NCBI GenBank assembly: GCA_963971535.1
Contig: OZ020585.1
Coordinates: 27,336,193-27,400,192, forward strand
Source of the DNA: Notolepis coatsorum
Lineage: Eukaryota; Chordata; Actinopteri; Aulopiformes; Paralepididae
DNA: 64,000 nt
Direction: 5' to 3'
The position numbers and the translations under genes are program-made. Below, piece after piece: positions 35,636-46,050 of this stretch (within the stretch, counting starts at the first letter, position 1; each line of letters opens with the position of its first letter). A model generated the notes under the pieces. That model saw nothing but the letters and a program-made list of their open reading frames with translations, was not told the origin of the DNA and searched no databases.

Positions 35636-36647
35636 AGAGCTGCCGCGATTACCGCATTACCGCGGTATCGCTGTTACATCACGGCCACCGCAGAGTAGGC
35701 TGAATACCGCGTCACCGCTGTTTTTTATAATAATAATAATAAATTACCCTCCTCTCGTTGGGCTTGCGGCTCTGCAGATATACCCTACTCCTCTGTCGAG
35801 GTTCCAAGCGACCCTATTGGGTACCAGAAAAGTCACGTGAAACATTGCAGACCACTGATTGGTCAGAAGAGAGACGCGTCACACGTTGTAGCGTCATGCA
35901 GTGTGTTACCACCAATCGGCAAGCGCGTATTAGGTTTTTACTTCCTGAATGTCAGCTCATCACAACACGGCTAATAACGTTAGCTTTAACTCTCCGCCGG
36001 AGTGGACTACCATCGCTTCTCAGGAGTACTAAACGAGACATAATGATTTTACTGTCTGCAACGAATGTTATAATAAAAGCCCTTCGTTCTATACACTTGT
36101 CTGATTGAAAACTTTATTAACAGACCGCAGAATGGGACAACTCAGCACGCTCTGAGCAAAGAAAGGAACTGAGATATGAATAGAGTATTGCTTGTCTTGC
36201 TATGGTCCGGTAAATACGCTGATGTTATTGAACGTATAACTATATAATGTTAATGCCACAAAACAAATGCCTTTATTATAAAGTAGTAACTTTATAGTAA
36301 TAATAATAAGAAAGGGTCAGGGGGGTTAGGGGTAACCACCCCTGCCCGCGACACCGAGTGAACTGCGCACGACCAGAGGGGAAACTTCGAATCCGTGTTT
36401 CACTTTCAATAACTAAAGCGTGCTTGCCGAATCCCAAACAATATTCATGCTGCAAAGTCATCCTCTAAAGATAGACATTTAGACTAGAGGCAGGCTATAT
36501 GCTATAAAGAGTAGACTACTACTAAAAAAAAAAATGCATTCAAACTTTTTTTTTAATTTTTTTGTGTGCGTGCGGTAATAACCGCGGCGGTAGGAAATAT
36601 TTTGCAAATGTGTGCGGTAAGGAAAACATCAATACCGCGGCAGCTCT
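35636..36647. mobile_element. hAT-type element, 1012 bp ('AGAGCTGCCGCG..' ends)
   Basis: The ends AGAGCTGCCGCGATTACC and ATACCGCGGCAGCTCT are inverted repeats, bracketed by a perfect 8-bp duplication AGGTGGGG (35628-35635, 36648-36655). Subterminal CGCGGT/ACCGCG words repeat. The interior about 35850-36160 is the reverse complement of the core at about 46780-47560 of a different hAT-like element. No transposase frame is seen. Confidence 0.92.
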
Positions 36648-36655
36648 AGGTGGGG

Positions 36656-36910
36656 TATCTCCCGGGCCTTTCTGTGTGGAGTTTGCATGTTCTCACCGTC
36701 CTCGCAAGGGTTTCCCCTCCAGATAGAGATAAACCCAGTGGAAAAACATGCAGAACAGTGTCTCTTCCCTGACGAAGACGGACAGGAGCACTTGGATTGG
36801 TCACCGGGCATCGGCCCACGCCGCAGCCCATGTCTGCTCCCGGTTGCCCTTTGGGGGAAGGACAACGGGATGGGTCAAGCGCAGAGAGGACATTTAATTC
36901 ACATGCACCA
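36656..36910 (+). mobile_element. tRNA-derived SINE fragment (second type), right part
   Basis: CCTTTCTGTGTGGAGTTTGC followed by ATGTTCTC continues the SINE body, and GGGATGGGTCAAGCGCAGAG near its end is the familiar 3' region. It abuts the L2-like coding sequence at about 36911. Confidence 0.65.
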
Positions 36911-37235
36911 CATTAGATGAACTCTGCAAAACTGTCTCAGAATGTAACTCCTCCACCTCAGACATTGATCCTATACCTACAGCTTTCTTTAAACGGGTGT
37001 TTAATAGTGTTTCAAGCCCTGTGCTAGATATCAACACTTCCCATAGAACTGGTATTTTCCCAGATGCCTTTAAAACAGCAGTTGTAAAGCCATTACTAAA
37101 AAAACCTAACGTACAGGCAAACTATCAACCAATATCTAACCTACCATTCATTAGTAAAGTACTTGAAAAGATAGTTTCAGCTAAAATTAATTCCTTTCTT
37201 AAAGAAAATAACATCTTAGAAGAATTTCAATCGGG
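36911..37235 (+). pseudogene. L2-like RT, N-terminal fingers region
   Basis: It reads 'DIDPIPTAFFK', then 'GIFPDAFKTAVVKPLLKK' and 'YQPISNLPFISKVLEKI' to 'EEFQSG', the classical order of the first conserved RT blocks of L2-like proteins. An internal deletion has shortened the segment between the first two. The frame is open into the SINE insertion at 37236. Confidence 0.88.
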
Positions 37236-37730
37236 GGCGGCTAAGTGGCGCAGTGGGCAAGGCGCTCGCCACTAACGCAGGAGATGCTGGGTTCAAGCCC
37301 AGCTCTCGGCGTTGCTACCAGCTTGGCTGGTCGTTCATACTAACACAATTGGCAGTGTCAGGGGTGGGAAAGCTGGTGGGTGGGGATTGGATGTTGTGGA
37401 CAGCGACTCCTACAGGTCGGTTGGTGCGCCTGTACAGCACCTGTACAGCAGAATCAGGAAGCAACGGGGGCAGCGTGAGCCTCCCACGCGTTACTCCTCG
37501 CCACTGAGAGATCGCGCTGTACAGGTGAAAAGATGCAACAGCTGCCTCCTCGTGTACCGGAGGGGACACGTGATGCAAGGCTTGGTCCTCACTGCAGCAG
37601 ACCAGTGGGAGGCATAGTCTAGCAACGTTCGAGACAGGGGAGGGAAGAATTGAAGGGAGAATTGGCGAGGCGAAATTGGGATGGGCGAAAAATAGAAAAA
37701 TAAGGAGAAAAAGTGGATAAAAAAAAATTC
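37236..37730 (+). mobile_element. tRNA-derived SINE, copy 1 (plus)
   Basis: The target duplication GAATTTCAATCGGG is perfect (37222-37235, 37731-37744). The tRNA-like head has an A box TGGCGCAGTGG (37246-37256) and a B box GGTTCAAGCCC (37290-37300). A body of about 400 bases follows, with the family-wide block CAGCGACTCCTACAGGTCGG, then a tail of GAGAAAAAGTGGATAAAAAA. It would be transcribed by RNA polymerase III (family knowledge) and depend on a LINE for copying. It interrupts the L2-like frame. Confidence 0.93.
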
Positions 37731-37744
37731 GAATTTCAATCGGG

Positions 37745-38098
37745 ATTCAGAATATCATAGTTGCACAAGGGAGTTGCTTAGGTCCTTTACTCTTCTCCCT
37801 TTACATGTTACCGCTGGGTGATATCATCCGAGAACATAATGTAGGTTTCCATAGCTATGTGGATGATACACAACTGTACATATCTGCGGAACCAAATTAT
37901 ACAGCTATTAACTCCATCACAGACTGCTTATTGGCAAAAAAATTATGGAACGAGAACAAAACTGAAATTCTAATTATCGGCCCCAAAACAAAAAAGAAAT
38001 GTTAATAAAGAACCTGGGAGGACTAACCCCTTGGATAAAATCTGAGGTCACAAGTCTCAGGGTTAGCATAGATTCAGAACTGAACTTCAATTATCATA
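37745..38098 (+). pseudogene. L2-like RT, palm region with YVDD
   Basis: After 'FQSGF' resumes, the frame jumps to 'GVAQG', '[14 protein letters not shown]' and '[11 protein letters not shown]' (YVDD at 37856-37867), then '[13 protein letters not shown]'. The block containing the first catalytic aspartate (normally between 'FQSGFR' and 'QGS.LGP') is deleted, so the enzyme cannot be active. A stop follows 'GPKTKKKC'. Confidence 0.88.
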
Positions 38099-38985
38099 TT
38101 AACACTTTGAGTGCCAGCGAGGCTATATGTCGTTAGTTCATGCCGACTGTTTAGTGCCAGCGACGACATATAGCGTTTGTCGTTTTTTTTATATTAGCGA
38201 TTTGAATTCATATTTCATCAATCTAGTCTCACGTTAGTGCTGCAAACTCCCTGTTGTACTGCACCCCATTGGATTAGACACAAGGGGGGGGGGGGAATCC
38301 AGTTTACTCATTTTACTTCTCCGGCAAGCCAACCGAAGAGATCCAAGTCATTGCAGAGCCGCAAAACAGTGTGGAATACATATTTCCAGTACCCAGCGGT
38401 GAATCAATAAACGCAATCGATATTTGGAATGGCGATCAGGAATTGGAATAATCTTTTTGGAGAACATCTGATCTGAGGTAAGAAATCTATTTTACCAGTC
38501 TTAGGATAATCAGAGCTGTTTTCACAGAGATATCAGCGTGTGCCATATGTGTGTGTGTGTGTGCGCTGATCAGGAAATGAGATAATCGATTTTTCAGCTC
38601 GCTTCTCTAGCGTGCATAAGTACACATACTATCGATAATCTAGCGTTTATTTGAAAATGATTCATAAATAGGCAAAAAAATTACAGCGTTTTTTGTGTAT
38701 TCCAGAATATTCCAGTAACGGGCGATTATCACAGAATCTTTATATTTTCCTGAAACTTTCAAGAAAACGAGGGTTTTTCAAAATGGTATAAAACAGAAAT
38801 GAACCGATTAAAAAACAATCCGTTTCGACAATGTTGACTGCAAACAAGTCATTGATAAGCGACGACCAGATTAGACACATAGCCATAATTTAAGACATTT
38901 TATGCGTTTACAACGCTATCATTGAAGTGGGTGCTGGCATTCAACCATGTTTTGATACGGGGAGGCGTGGCATCCAAAGTGTTAA
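38099..38985 (+). mobile_element. TTAA-family element, copy 3 (887 bp, type example)
   Basis: TTAACACTTTGAGTGCCA at the left matches, with mismatches, TGGCATCCAAAGTGTTAA at the right; TTAA is at both ends. Subterminally, CTATATGTCG and CGACGACATATAGCG form a palindrome pair. The interior has a G-run (38284-38295), CGATATTTGGAATGGCGATC and AATGTTGACTGCAAACAAGT, blocks shared with copies at 56.5-57.07 and 60.2-62.0 kb. It is inserted in the L2-like thumb region. No transposase frame. Confidence 0.88.
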
Positions 38986-39411
38986 GTGACCAAAACATCG
39001 TTCTTCCATCTCAGAAATATAGCAAAAGTACAACAATTTATTAATCAAAAGGATGCTGAAAAGCGAATTCATGCATTCATATCTAGCCGGTTAGACTACT
39101 GTAATGCACTTTTCACAGGTCTCCCTAAGAAAACCACAGAGAGGCTTCAGCTAATCCAAAACTCTTCAGCCCGACTGCTAACTCGAACCAAAAGGAGAGA
39201 GCACATTAGTCCAGTATTAGCTGCGCTACACTGGCTTCCTGTAACATTTAGAATAGACTTCAAGGTCCTTCTCCTTACATACAAAGCTCTAAATGGACAG
39301 GGACCTAGCTACATCGCCAACACTCTAATAAATTACAGGCCAGAGAGAACACTGCGATCATCAGCTGCTGGACTACTAGAGGCTCCCAGAAACAGTCAAA
39401 AGAGGATCGGT
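38986..39411 (+). pseudogene. L2-like RT, thumb/C-terminal region
   Basis: In one open frame: 'VTKTSFFHLRNIAKV', 'SRLDYCNALFTGLP', 'QNSSARLLTRTK', 'LHWLPVTFRIDFKVLLLTYK' and 'RTLRSSAAGLLEAPR', the ordered C-terminal blocks also seen in the minus element at 10150-10703. It is cut at 39411 by the TACC retropseudogene. Confidence 0.9.
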
Positions 39412-40022
39412 AGCACAGCTCTGATGTTTTCACCTTGGCAAGGTAGTCCTGAGCACATCGTTTCAACCTGAAGGCACACGCTGAGGAGAAGATCACCAAG
39501 GCTAATGCAGAGATTGCTGAGGTGCGGTCCAAATTCAAGGCAGAGTCTGCTACGTTCCACGCCCAGCTGCGCAGAGACCAGCTGAAGGTCCACTCACTGG
39601 AGAAGGCCCTCGCAGCAGTTGGTAAAAGAGTGCGTAGAACTGACCAAACTTTGTGACGAGCTTATTGCTAATGCCCAGAAGTTCTGAGTGTAAGACTGAT
39701 TGTCTTCTGTGTTTGTCTATAGCTTTTGTCCTGATTGAAACATTTAAATGTGCGGTTGAAAATTTTTTTAGATCGTGTTTTGTAAATAAAGTTAATGCTG
39801 CATCCGATTAGTGCTTGCATTTCATAAATTGTTTTCTTGATTTCAATGTCCTGTATGTCTTTATCCATGTTTAGATTGATTTCTTTTTTTATACTTAACA
39901 TCCTGTGTCTTTGTCCATGTTGTGAATCTCCTCTTTCCCAGTATTTATCCCTTTTCTTTTTTTAATTGAAGGGTGAAATAATGTTCTCCATTGAGCTGCA
40001 ATTGTAATAAAAATCTTCAAGC

Positions 40023-40055
<33 letters not shown>
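39412..40055 (+). pseudogene. Processed pseudogene of a TACC-family gene, 5' end inverted, with poly-A tail
   Basis: On the plus strand from about 39467 the reading 'LKAHAEEKITKANAEIAEVR', then 'SLEKAL', and after a frameshift 'KECVELTKLCDELIA', matches the C-terminal coiled coil of transforming acidic coiled-coil (TACC) proteins, spindle/centrosome factors. The first 55 bases (39412-39466) read on the opposite strand as 'KRCAQDYLAKVKTSEL', the segment that should lie just upstream, so the 5' end is inverted. After the stop come 3' UTR, AATAAA at 40006-40011 and 30 A (40026-40055). No introns are present. Duplications GGATCGGT (39404-39411, 40059-40066) flank it. The paralogue (TACC1/2/3) is not resolvable. 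Confidence 0.85.
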
Positions 40056-40058
<3 letters not shown>

Positions 40059-40064
40059 GGATCG

Positions 40065-40195
40065 GTGATGCAGCCTTTATCAACTACGCCCCAAAACAAT
40101 GGAACAATCTGCCCAAACACATCAGGGAAGCCAACTCGCTAGACATTTTCAAAAGACAGCTTAAAACTTATTTCTTTGCTCAGGCATTTAAATGA
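40065..40195 (+). pseudogene. L2-like RT, extreme C-terminus
   Basis: It resumes in frame as 'GDAAFINYAPKQWNNLP', 'LDIFKRQLKTYFFAQAFK' and a stop at 40193-40195, completing the LINE protein interrupted by the retropseudogene. Confidence 0.9.
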
Positions 40196-40259
40196 AACAT
40201 CAGGGACATCCTGACACAAATTGTACTTTACCTGCACTTGTCTTACCCTGCCTACTTGT

Positions 40260-40736
40260 TTTTTTTTTATCCACTTTTTCTCCCATTTTTCTATATTTTC
40301 TCCCATCCCAATTTCGTATCATCCAATTCAACCCTCCCCTGTCACGAACGCCGTTTCTTGCCTCCCACAAGCCGGCTGCAATGTGGACTAAGTCATACAT
40401 AGCACAAGTCCCCTCCGGTACTTGAGGTAACAGCAGTCGCATCTTTTCACCTGCGCAGCTCGATCTCTCAGTGGCGAGGAGTAACGCGTGAGGCTCACGC
40501 TGCCCCCGACACTTCCTGATTCTACTGCGCATGCGCACCAACCGACCTGTAGGAGTCGCTGTCCACAATGCCCGATCCCCACCCATCAGTTTCCCACCCC
40601 CTAATACGGCCAATGTGTATTAGTATGAACGACCAGCTAAACTGAAAGCAATGTGGAGCGCTGGGCTCGAACAGGCGAGCCCAGCGTCTCCGCATTCGTG
40701 GCGAGCGCCTTGCCCACTACGCCACGTAGCCGCCCT
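40260..40736 (-). mobile_element. tRNA-derived SINE, copy 2 (minus), in the L2-like 3' UTR
   Basis: The 17-bp duplication TTACCCTGCCTACTTGT lies at 40243-40259 and 40737-40753. The T-rich tail (TTTTTTTTATCCACTTTTTC) is at the left and the tRNA head at the right (GCGAGCGCCTTGCCCACTAC, then GCCACGTAGCCGCCC). The internal block CCGACCTGTAGGAGTCGCTG is the reverse complement of the family block. Confidence 0.93.
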
Positions 40737-41187
40737 TTACCCTGCCTACTTGTATACACTTCCTATCAAATTCATGTCGGTTCTATACTAATTTGATCTC
40801 ACTGCCTCCTATGCACTGTCATTTTAAGAGCGCTGCTCTGTTGTAATTCAAAACTGATAAAGAGCGATGCACTGTTCTGTTATATTTTTATTGAACTATT
40901 TTATCACACTTTTTACTTTTCACTGATGCACTGCTCGGTTGCATGTTAAATACCCTGTTGTATGTCCGTTCTATTTGATATTTTTAGCCTATTTTTAAAC
41001 TGAATCACCGCACTATTTTTAATTTTTTACTCTGTCTATTCTATTTTTATTATTTGTATTACTGAATGAAACTGTAAACGGAGCCTAATGGGATGCTAGA
41101 TCCTAATGTGAAACACTGATTTATCTTACCTAGCTACCTCTATCTTTTTTATGCTCGCTTATGCCTGCATTTTTCACTGTTGTGTAG

Positions 41188-41257
41188 CACTTTGAACTGC
41201 AACTTCTGTATGAAAAGTGCTATACAAATAAAGTTATTATTATTATTATTATTATAA
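41188..41257 (+). mobile_element. L2-like 3' terminus
   Basis: GTAGCACTTTGAACTGCAAC, then AAAAGTGCTATACAAATAAA, ending in an ATT-repeat tail. The same signature (with a TTGGA tail) lies at 58640-58712. Confidence 0.85.
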
Positions 41258-41529
41258 TTGGCGACCCAAAAGTGTGTCGCCCATCCCGTGTGTGTTCGCT
41301 GCATGACGATGTAGCAACTTGTGCTACAAATAAAGACTTCTTCCAACTTCTTCATACACCCTACTGTACAATTTTACCAGCAACTACGAACAACTTGATT
41401 TTGTCTCGACACCTTCAGGCCTCACACAGCCTCACCATCTTATCCATATTGATCCTGTATGAATTTGTCATTTGCATCCTTGCCGCAGGCAGTATAGTCT
41501 ATACCTTCCCGTATATATTGCCTTGAAAT

Positions 41530-41911
41530 TAGTGATGCACGATATATCGGCCGCCGATATAATATCGGCCGATATGGCCGTTTTTTTACACATCGGTATC
41601 GGTCCGATATCAAGATGGGGCCGATATCCGATATAAAAAAAAAAAAAAAAAAATTTTTTTTTTTTTTTTATCTTTTTTTTTCTTTTTACATGTTTTGGCC
41701 TTAAATAGTTTCAAAAATCTGTCATTTCTGAAAATAAGTTACAAAAGTAAAAAAATTATGCGTTTTGGAAAATAGCTCTTTATTTGATTATCATAAAAAA
41801 GTGTTTTCTATACAGAGATATCGACATCGGTAAATATCGGTATCGGCCAGAACAGCAATATTAATATCGGTTATCGGTATCGGCCACAATTTTCACATCG
41901 GTGCATCACTA
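41530..41911. mobile_element. hAT-type MITE, 382 bp ('TAGTGATGCAC(C)GATAT')
   Basis: The ends TAGTGATGCACGATATATCG and ATCGGTGCATCACTA are inverted repeats with the perfect 8-bp duplication CTTGAAAT (41522-41529, 41912-41919). There are many CGATAT/ATCGG words near both ends and an A-run next to a T-run inside (41635-41695). Confidence 0.95.
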
Positions 41912-41919
41912 CTTGAAAT

Positions 41920-42770
41920 GTTTGGCTTGACGATCTCGTCTCTTGACACTAGCCGGTGCAATGAATGATTTCCCCTGTCAAAGAAAATATCCCGTTAGAA
42001 ACCCATTCCGTCTTCCCATTGGACCGCAAGGCTGGCACACGGTAGCACAGCACGATAGACATGTCTCAACATGGGAGAGTGAAAATATGATGGATGGACG
42101 ACTGGACACTTTGCGGTTAGCTAGCTTGATGTGCGGCCGCTCACAATGACATCATTCTCCCATCGGAAACCATTCCAGGGACCACATATTACTGCCCATT
42201 TGGATTCCCTTCCAAAACGATGTAGGTCAAATTTGACAGTGACAAAGCTGAGTATATGTCGGAGGCCAAATATATGCCACAAGAGAGAAGGAAGGCTCCT
42301 GAATGATTTATGGGCTAACGGGAGACAGCCTCATGAAAGAAACATCAGGACTGGACAAGCCCACGTCCTCTGACCTCTCACCGCTAAGTGAACGAGGCGG
42401 TCAGCTGACCTGCGATAGCGTGAGAGTTCTAACAGCCGGATTCCAACCCAACGGAGTCACGTGGCTGTTGTTTTGAAACCACAACAAGCCACAGTTCTTC
42501 TCTCGGGACATTAAAGGGATATAGTCCAACAAGTAGGCAAACGCAACACACTTTGAGAAGATTGAGTTAGCCTTCCATTGGCACATGGCACATTACCAGT
42601 AAACATACTGCTTTAGCTACCAAGCGCCCTATTCAGTGAAAACTAGAGGGGGCTGATTCCAATGAGCTAAATGGAGCTATTCACTATGGAGTGTAATGTA
42701 ATTTGAGTTGGGTCTAAAGAGCAGCTACATTCTCCCTATGTTAATTCAGTAAAGGTAACCACTCAGCAGT
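41920..42770. other. Single-copy DNA, no gene
   Basis: Only short frames without recognisable domains. I see no repeat signature. Confidence 0.35.
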
Positions 42771-42772
42771 GC

Positions 42773-43338
42773 TGGAAAGTAACAAAGTATATTTTACTCA
42801 AGTAATATTTCAAGCTACGTGTACTTTGCGTGAGTATTTTCATTTCTGGGAACTTTATACTTTTACTCCATTATTTATCTGAACCCATCAGTTACTAGTT
42901 ACTTTGAAGAAAATTATTTTGCATAGAAAACATGGCAATTATGAAGATTATATACTTTCACAGAGGACCTTATATACCTTCACATTTGAAGCCTGCCAAC
43001 TTCAAGAGGATGTAATCAGAGCATAGCTGGACCACATAACACTTATTGGACCACATACCACTTTAACATGACCTTTAATCAGAGCAGCATAACTGGACGA
43101 CATTCCACTTTAACATAACCTATAGAGGTCAATGGATCAAGGATTGAATGCTCCCAAGCACTAGAATACACAAACGTCATGTAGAATGCATACTTTTACT
43201 TTAGATACTTAAGTACATTCAATAGCAAATACTTCTCTACTTTTACTTAAGTCGAATTTTAATGGAGGACTTTTACTTTGATCAGAATACTAATTTATCT
43301 GGGTATTTCTACATTTACTTAAGTTAAGGAACTGTGTA
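42773..43338. mobile_element. hAT-like MITE ('GTGCTGGAAAGTAAC..TACTTTTACT')
   Basis: CAGTGCTGGAAAGTAACAAA at the left, followed by TTTTACTCAAGTAATAT, is the start of a very common teleost repeat whose two ends are full of inverted ACTTTTACT/AGTAAAAGT words. The right end has TACTTTTACTTTAGATACTT and TTCTACATTTACTTAAGT. The last bases of the right end and the duplication are not resolvable. Confidence 0.65.
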
Positions 43339-43835
43339 CCGTACTTTTCGGACTATAAGCCGCGGCTTTTTCCCCCATTTTTCGACCCTGCGGCTTATAT
43401 AACGGTGCGGCTTATATGTGGACAAAAGAAAATAGAAATATTGCTTTTTTTACTGCATTGAAATGTTATTTATCCGTTCCCTTATTTACTTAATACAACT
43501 TGTAAATGAGTTAATTCTTGTTATTTGTCCGACAGTATCGTGTCCCAATGCGAGTCATTCTCTGTAGAGGTGGGAGTCATTCTCTGTAGAGGTGGGAACT
43601 TAAAGCTCAATATAAGAACGGCCATGCACCACCACCCACAGAATCGAGAAAGAGCAATCAATCTGTCAATCCTTTCCGTGTCCGGGCCGGGTGAGGTTTC
43701 CCGTGTTGAGTCAAATTAAGCCGCAGGCTCCACTCCTTACATATGGTAATTAAACATTAAAACACATGCGGCTTATAGTCCAGTGCGGCTTATATATGTA
43801 CACATCATTCAATTTAGCTGCTGCGGCTTATAGCA
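43339..43835. mobile_element. 'GCGGCTTATA' repeat element
   Basis: It begins ACCGTACTTTTCGGACTATA and AGCCGCGGC. It carries six copies of a GCGGCTTATA-type word (three near each end), both orientations of the TATAAGCCGC/GCGGCTTATA palindrome half, and an internal direct duplication of GAGTCATTCTCTGTAGAGGT. Elements with these words are widespread in fish. Superfamily unassigned; the right end is approximate. Confidence 0.6.
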
Positions 43836-43839
43836 ACTG

Positions 43840-44617
43840 AGAGCTTGGTAGGAAAAGGACATTCAGTATAGGTTGTTTTGGATTCCCTTTCAAACCATAA
43901 AAAAAGAATAACAAAATAAGCAGGCGATAACTACGCTGTAACCTCTAAACTCACATATCACCAACAGCTGAAGTGTTAAGTCTTCCTGCTTGTACCTTGC
44001 TCTCTACTGTAACATTCCCACACTCATTACCCGCGACTGCCCGCTGAGCATCACTTTCACACCCATGTGAAGGCAGCGGAGCAGAGGGGCTGTTAAAACC
44101 GTCTTGTTAAACCAACTCTGTTAATTTTCACTCTCTTAATTAGGAACACCCACTCCTCTGGCCTGTTCGCCACCAGAACATCGCCTGTGATGCACGGAGT
44201 GCAGAGTAGAGTAGAAAACAAACCCACACTGTCTGACTGGCGGCCTGTACGGCTCACCTTTACGCCAAATAGGAAATGAGTGGCTAGGAGCTGTTAATGG
44301 AAAACTGATACCTCCCCCGACAACTGTCTGGACCAGCTTGTTTACAAGCCTAGTATGTGTTTTTATGGCTGCGTGGTATGGGTTTTAATATGCGTGTATG
44401 TGTGTAGGTATGCGTTTGTGTGTGTAGTGTGCACGTGCTTGCATGCCCATGTGCGTGTTTTCCATTTCTGTGCACATACTTGCATTGCATGTGTTCTGTT
44501 TTGTGTGTTTGTGTGCACATGCTTGCATGGCCATGTGCATGTGTTTATGTGTGTGTACACATGCTTGCATGTCCACGTGCTCTGTGTGTGTGTGCACGTG
44601 CTTGCATGTCCATGTGC

Positions 44618-44658
<41 letters not shown>

Positions 44659-45955
44659 ATGCACACTGTGCCCATAAATGTGTGTGCTTGGTGCTGCTCA
44701 TGTGGGACCAAGAAAAGCCTCTGGTGGTCGCTTCAACAGGCTCCATATTCCAAGTTTTACACTGTGGAAAATCATCCATAAATCATCCGTTCAGCCAATA
44801 GCAGGTCTGGATGAGTCTCATGTGTATGTTTACCTATTAGCCTAGTTAGCTAATAATAGCTAATAGATGGGCATGCGAGCCTCCTCTCATTCAGGCGGTG
44901 CAATCGGATTAGCTCTCCCAATGGTGGTGGACTACTGAGCTGCGTGTGTGTGGGAGTTTCTCTCTCTCTCTCAGATGATAACAAAGTGAGTGTCTGAAGC
45001 TAAAGTCTCCTTGAAAAGGGCAGGATGAGCACACTGCACTTCCCAACAGACAATTACAGCCAGGTGTGTGTGTGTGTGTGCGCGTGTGCATGCGATTCTC
45101 TGCTTGTGTGTTTTGCTCACTGAACCATGTGTGTGTATGTATGTATGTGTGTGGGGAGGAAGTTCCCTCGCACCTTCTCACTCTTGGCAGGTGAGAGAGT
45201 GTGCGTGTGCGCGTGCATGAAATACTGCGAGTGTGTGTGAGTGATGTGGAGGAGGAAGACATTCTTAACCTGTGTATTTGAAGGCCAATTCATCAGAGAC
45301 AGCACTTTTCACCCCATCTCTCCTCTAAACCCCCCACCCATCCCTCCCCCACGTCCAGGAGCCTGGACCCTGGCAGCTTGACTAATGGGTCCACTCTCTT
45401 CCCCTCTACCCTCTCTGGTTTGGTCTGGCCCCAACTCTGCCTCCCTTAACACAGTTACTTGCGTTGGCGAAACGTGTGCCAGGGATCACAATTCTCATTT
45501 TCACCCCATCCAACCGGCGTCTCGAGAGACAAGCAGGGACGTGTGGGGGAAACCGAGAGAGGGGGGAGAGAGAGAGAGCAGAGTAAAGTAAAGTAGGTTA
45601 GCAGAAGGGCAGAATACCTGCTTACTCATGCATAAGCCGCAACCCCCCACCCTCCTCAAACCACCACCCGTCCTCTACAGCCCCCTCCCCCCCGACCCGC
45701 CCAGAACCTATCGATCGACTGGACCACACAGAGGCTCTGTTACCAGGGCACCTGACTACAGCCAAGAGGCATCTGGCCATAGAGCTCCACTGGAGGGGGG
45801 GGGGGGGGAAGAGGATGGGAAAGATGAGAGGGAGAGCAGGGGTGAGGAGGAGGAGGAGGAGGAGGAGGGGAGAGTGAAGGGCAAGTGGATTTAAAAAAAA
45901 TAATAAAAAAATTAACAAAAAGGAGATATGACGAGGGGGCCAGGAGAGCAAAGAG
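43840..45955. other. Single-copy DNA with GT-, G- and GGA-rich simple repeats; no gene
   Basis: It contains the GT-rich array at 44400-44660, TG runs near 45065 and 45128, G14 at 45795-45808 and (GGA)n at 45846-45869. The Cys/His/Thr- and Pro-rich frames over these are artefacts. Confidence 0.4.
44400..44660. repeat. Degenerate 'GTGCACATGCTTGCATG' minisatellite ending in (TG)n
   Basis: At least five partial repeats of a GTGCACATGCTTGCATGNCC word occur between 44425 and 44615 with irregular spacing, followed by a clean TG run to 44658. Confidence 0.85.
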
Positions 45956-45959
45956 GAGT

Positions 45960-46050
45960 AGAAAAGAACAGGCGCTTGTAGAAAAGACACATGAAGTTCC
46001 TCCACATGTAGTAGGAAAGAAAAGGCGCTTGTAGAAAAGACACATGAACG
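45960..46050. repeat. Tandem duplication of a 52-bp unit
   Basis: AGGCGCTTGTAGAAAAGACA, then CATGAA, occurs at about 45971 and again at 46023 with similar upstream DNA. Confidence 0.85.

Larger units (their letters stand above)
36911..41257 (+). mobile_element. Multiply interrupted L2-like LINE
   Basis: One LINE can be followed from RT coding sequence at about 36911 to its 3' end at 41188-41257 (GTAGCACTTTGAACTGC, AAAAGTGCTATACAAATAAA and an ATT tail). Four later insertions split it: a plus SINE (37236-37730), a TTAA element (38099-38985), a TACC retropseudogene (39412-40055) and a minus SINE (40260-40736). Three of the four leave clear target duplications and the TTAA element leaves TTAA. 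The protein is broken by frameshifts and by a deletion of the first catalytic block. Confidence 0.92.

Noticed and set aside
37236-37310. tRNA gene
   Set aside because: A and B boxes are present, but the arms do not fold as an intact tRNA and the sequence continues into a 480-bp element with target duplications in five copies; it is a SINE head.
44355-44801. 148-codon Cys-rich frame
   Set aside because: It overlaps the GT-rich degenerate minisatellite, and equally long His/Thr-rich frames run on the complement.
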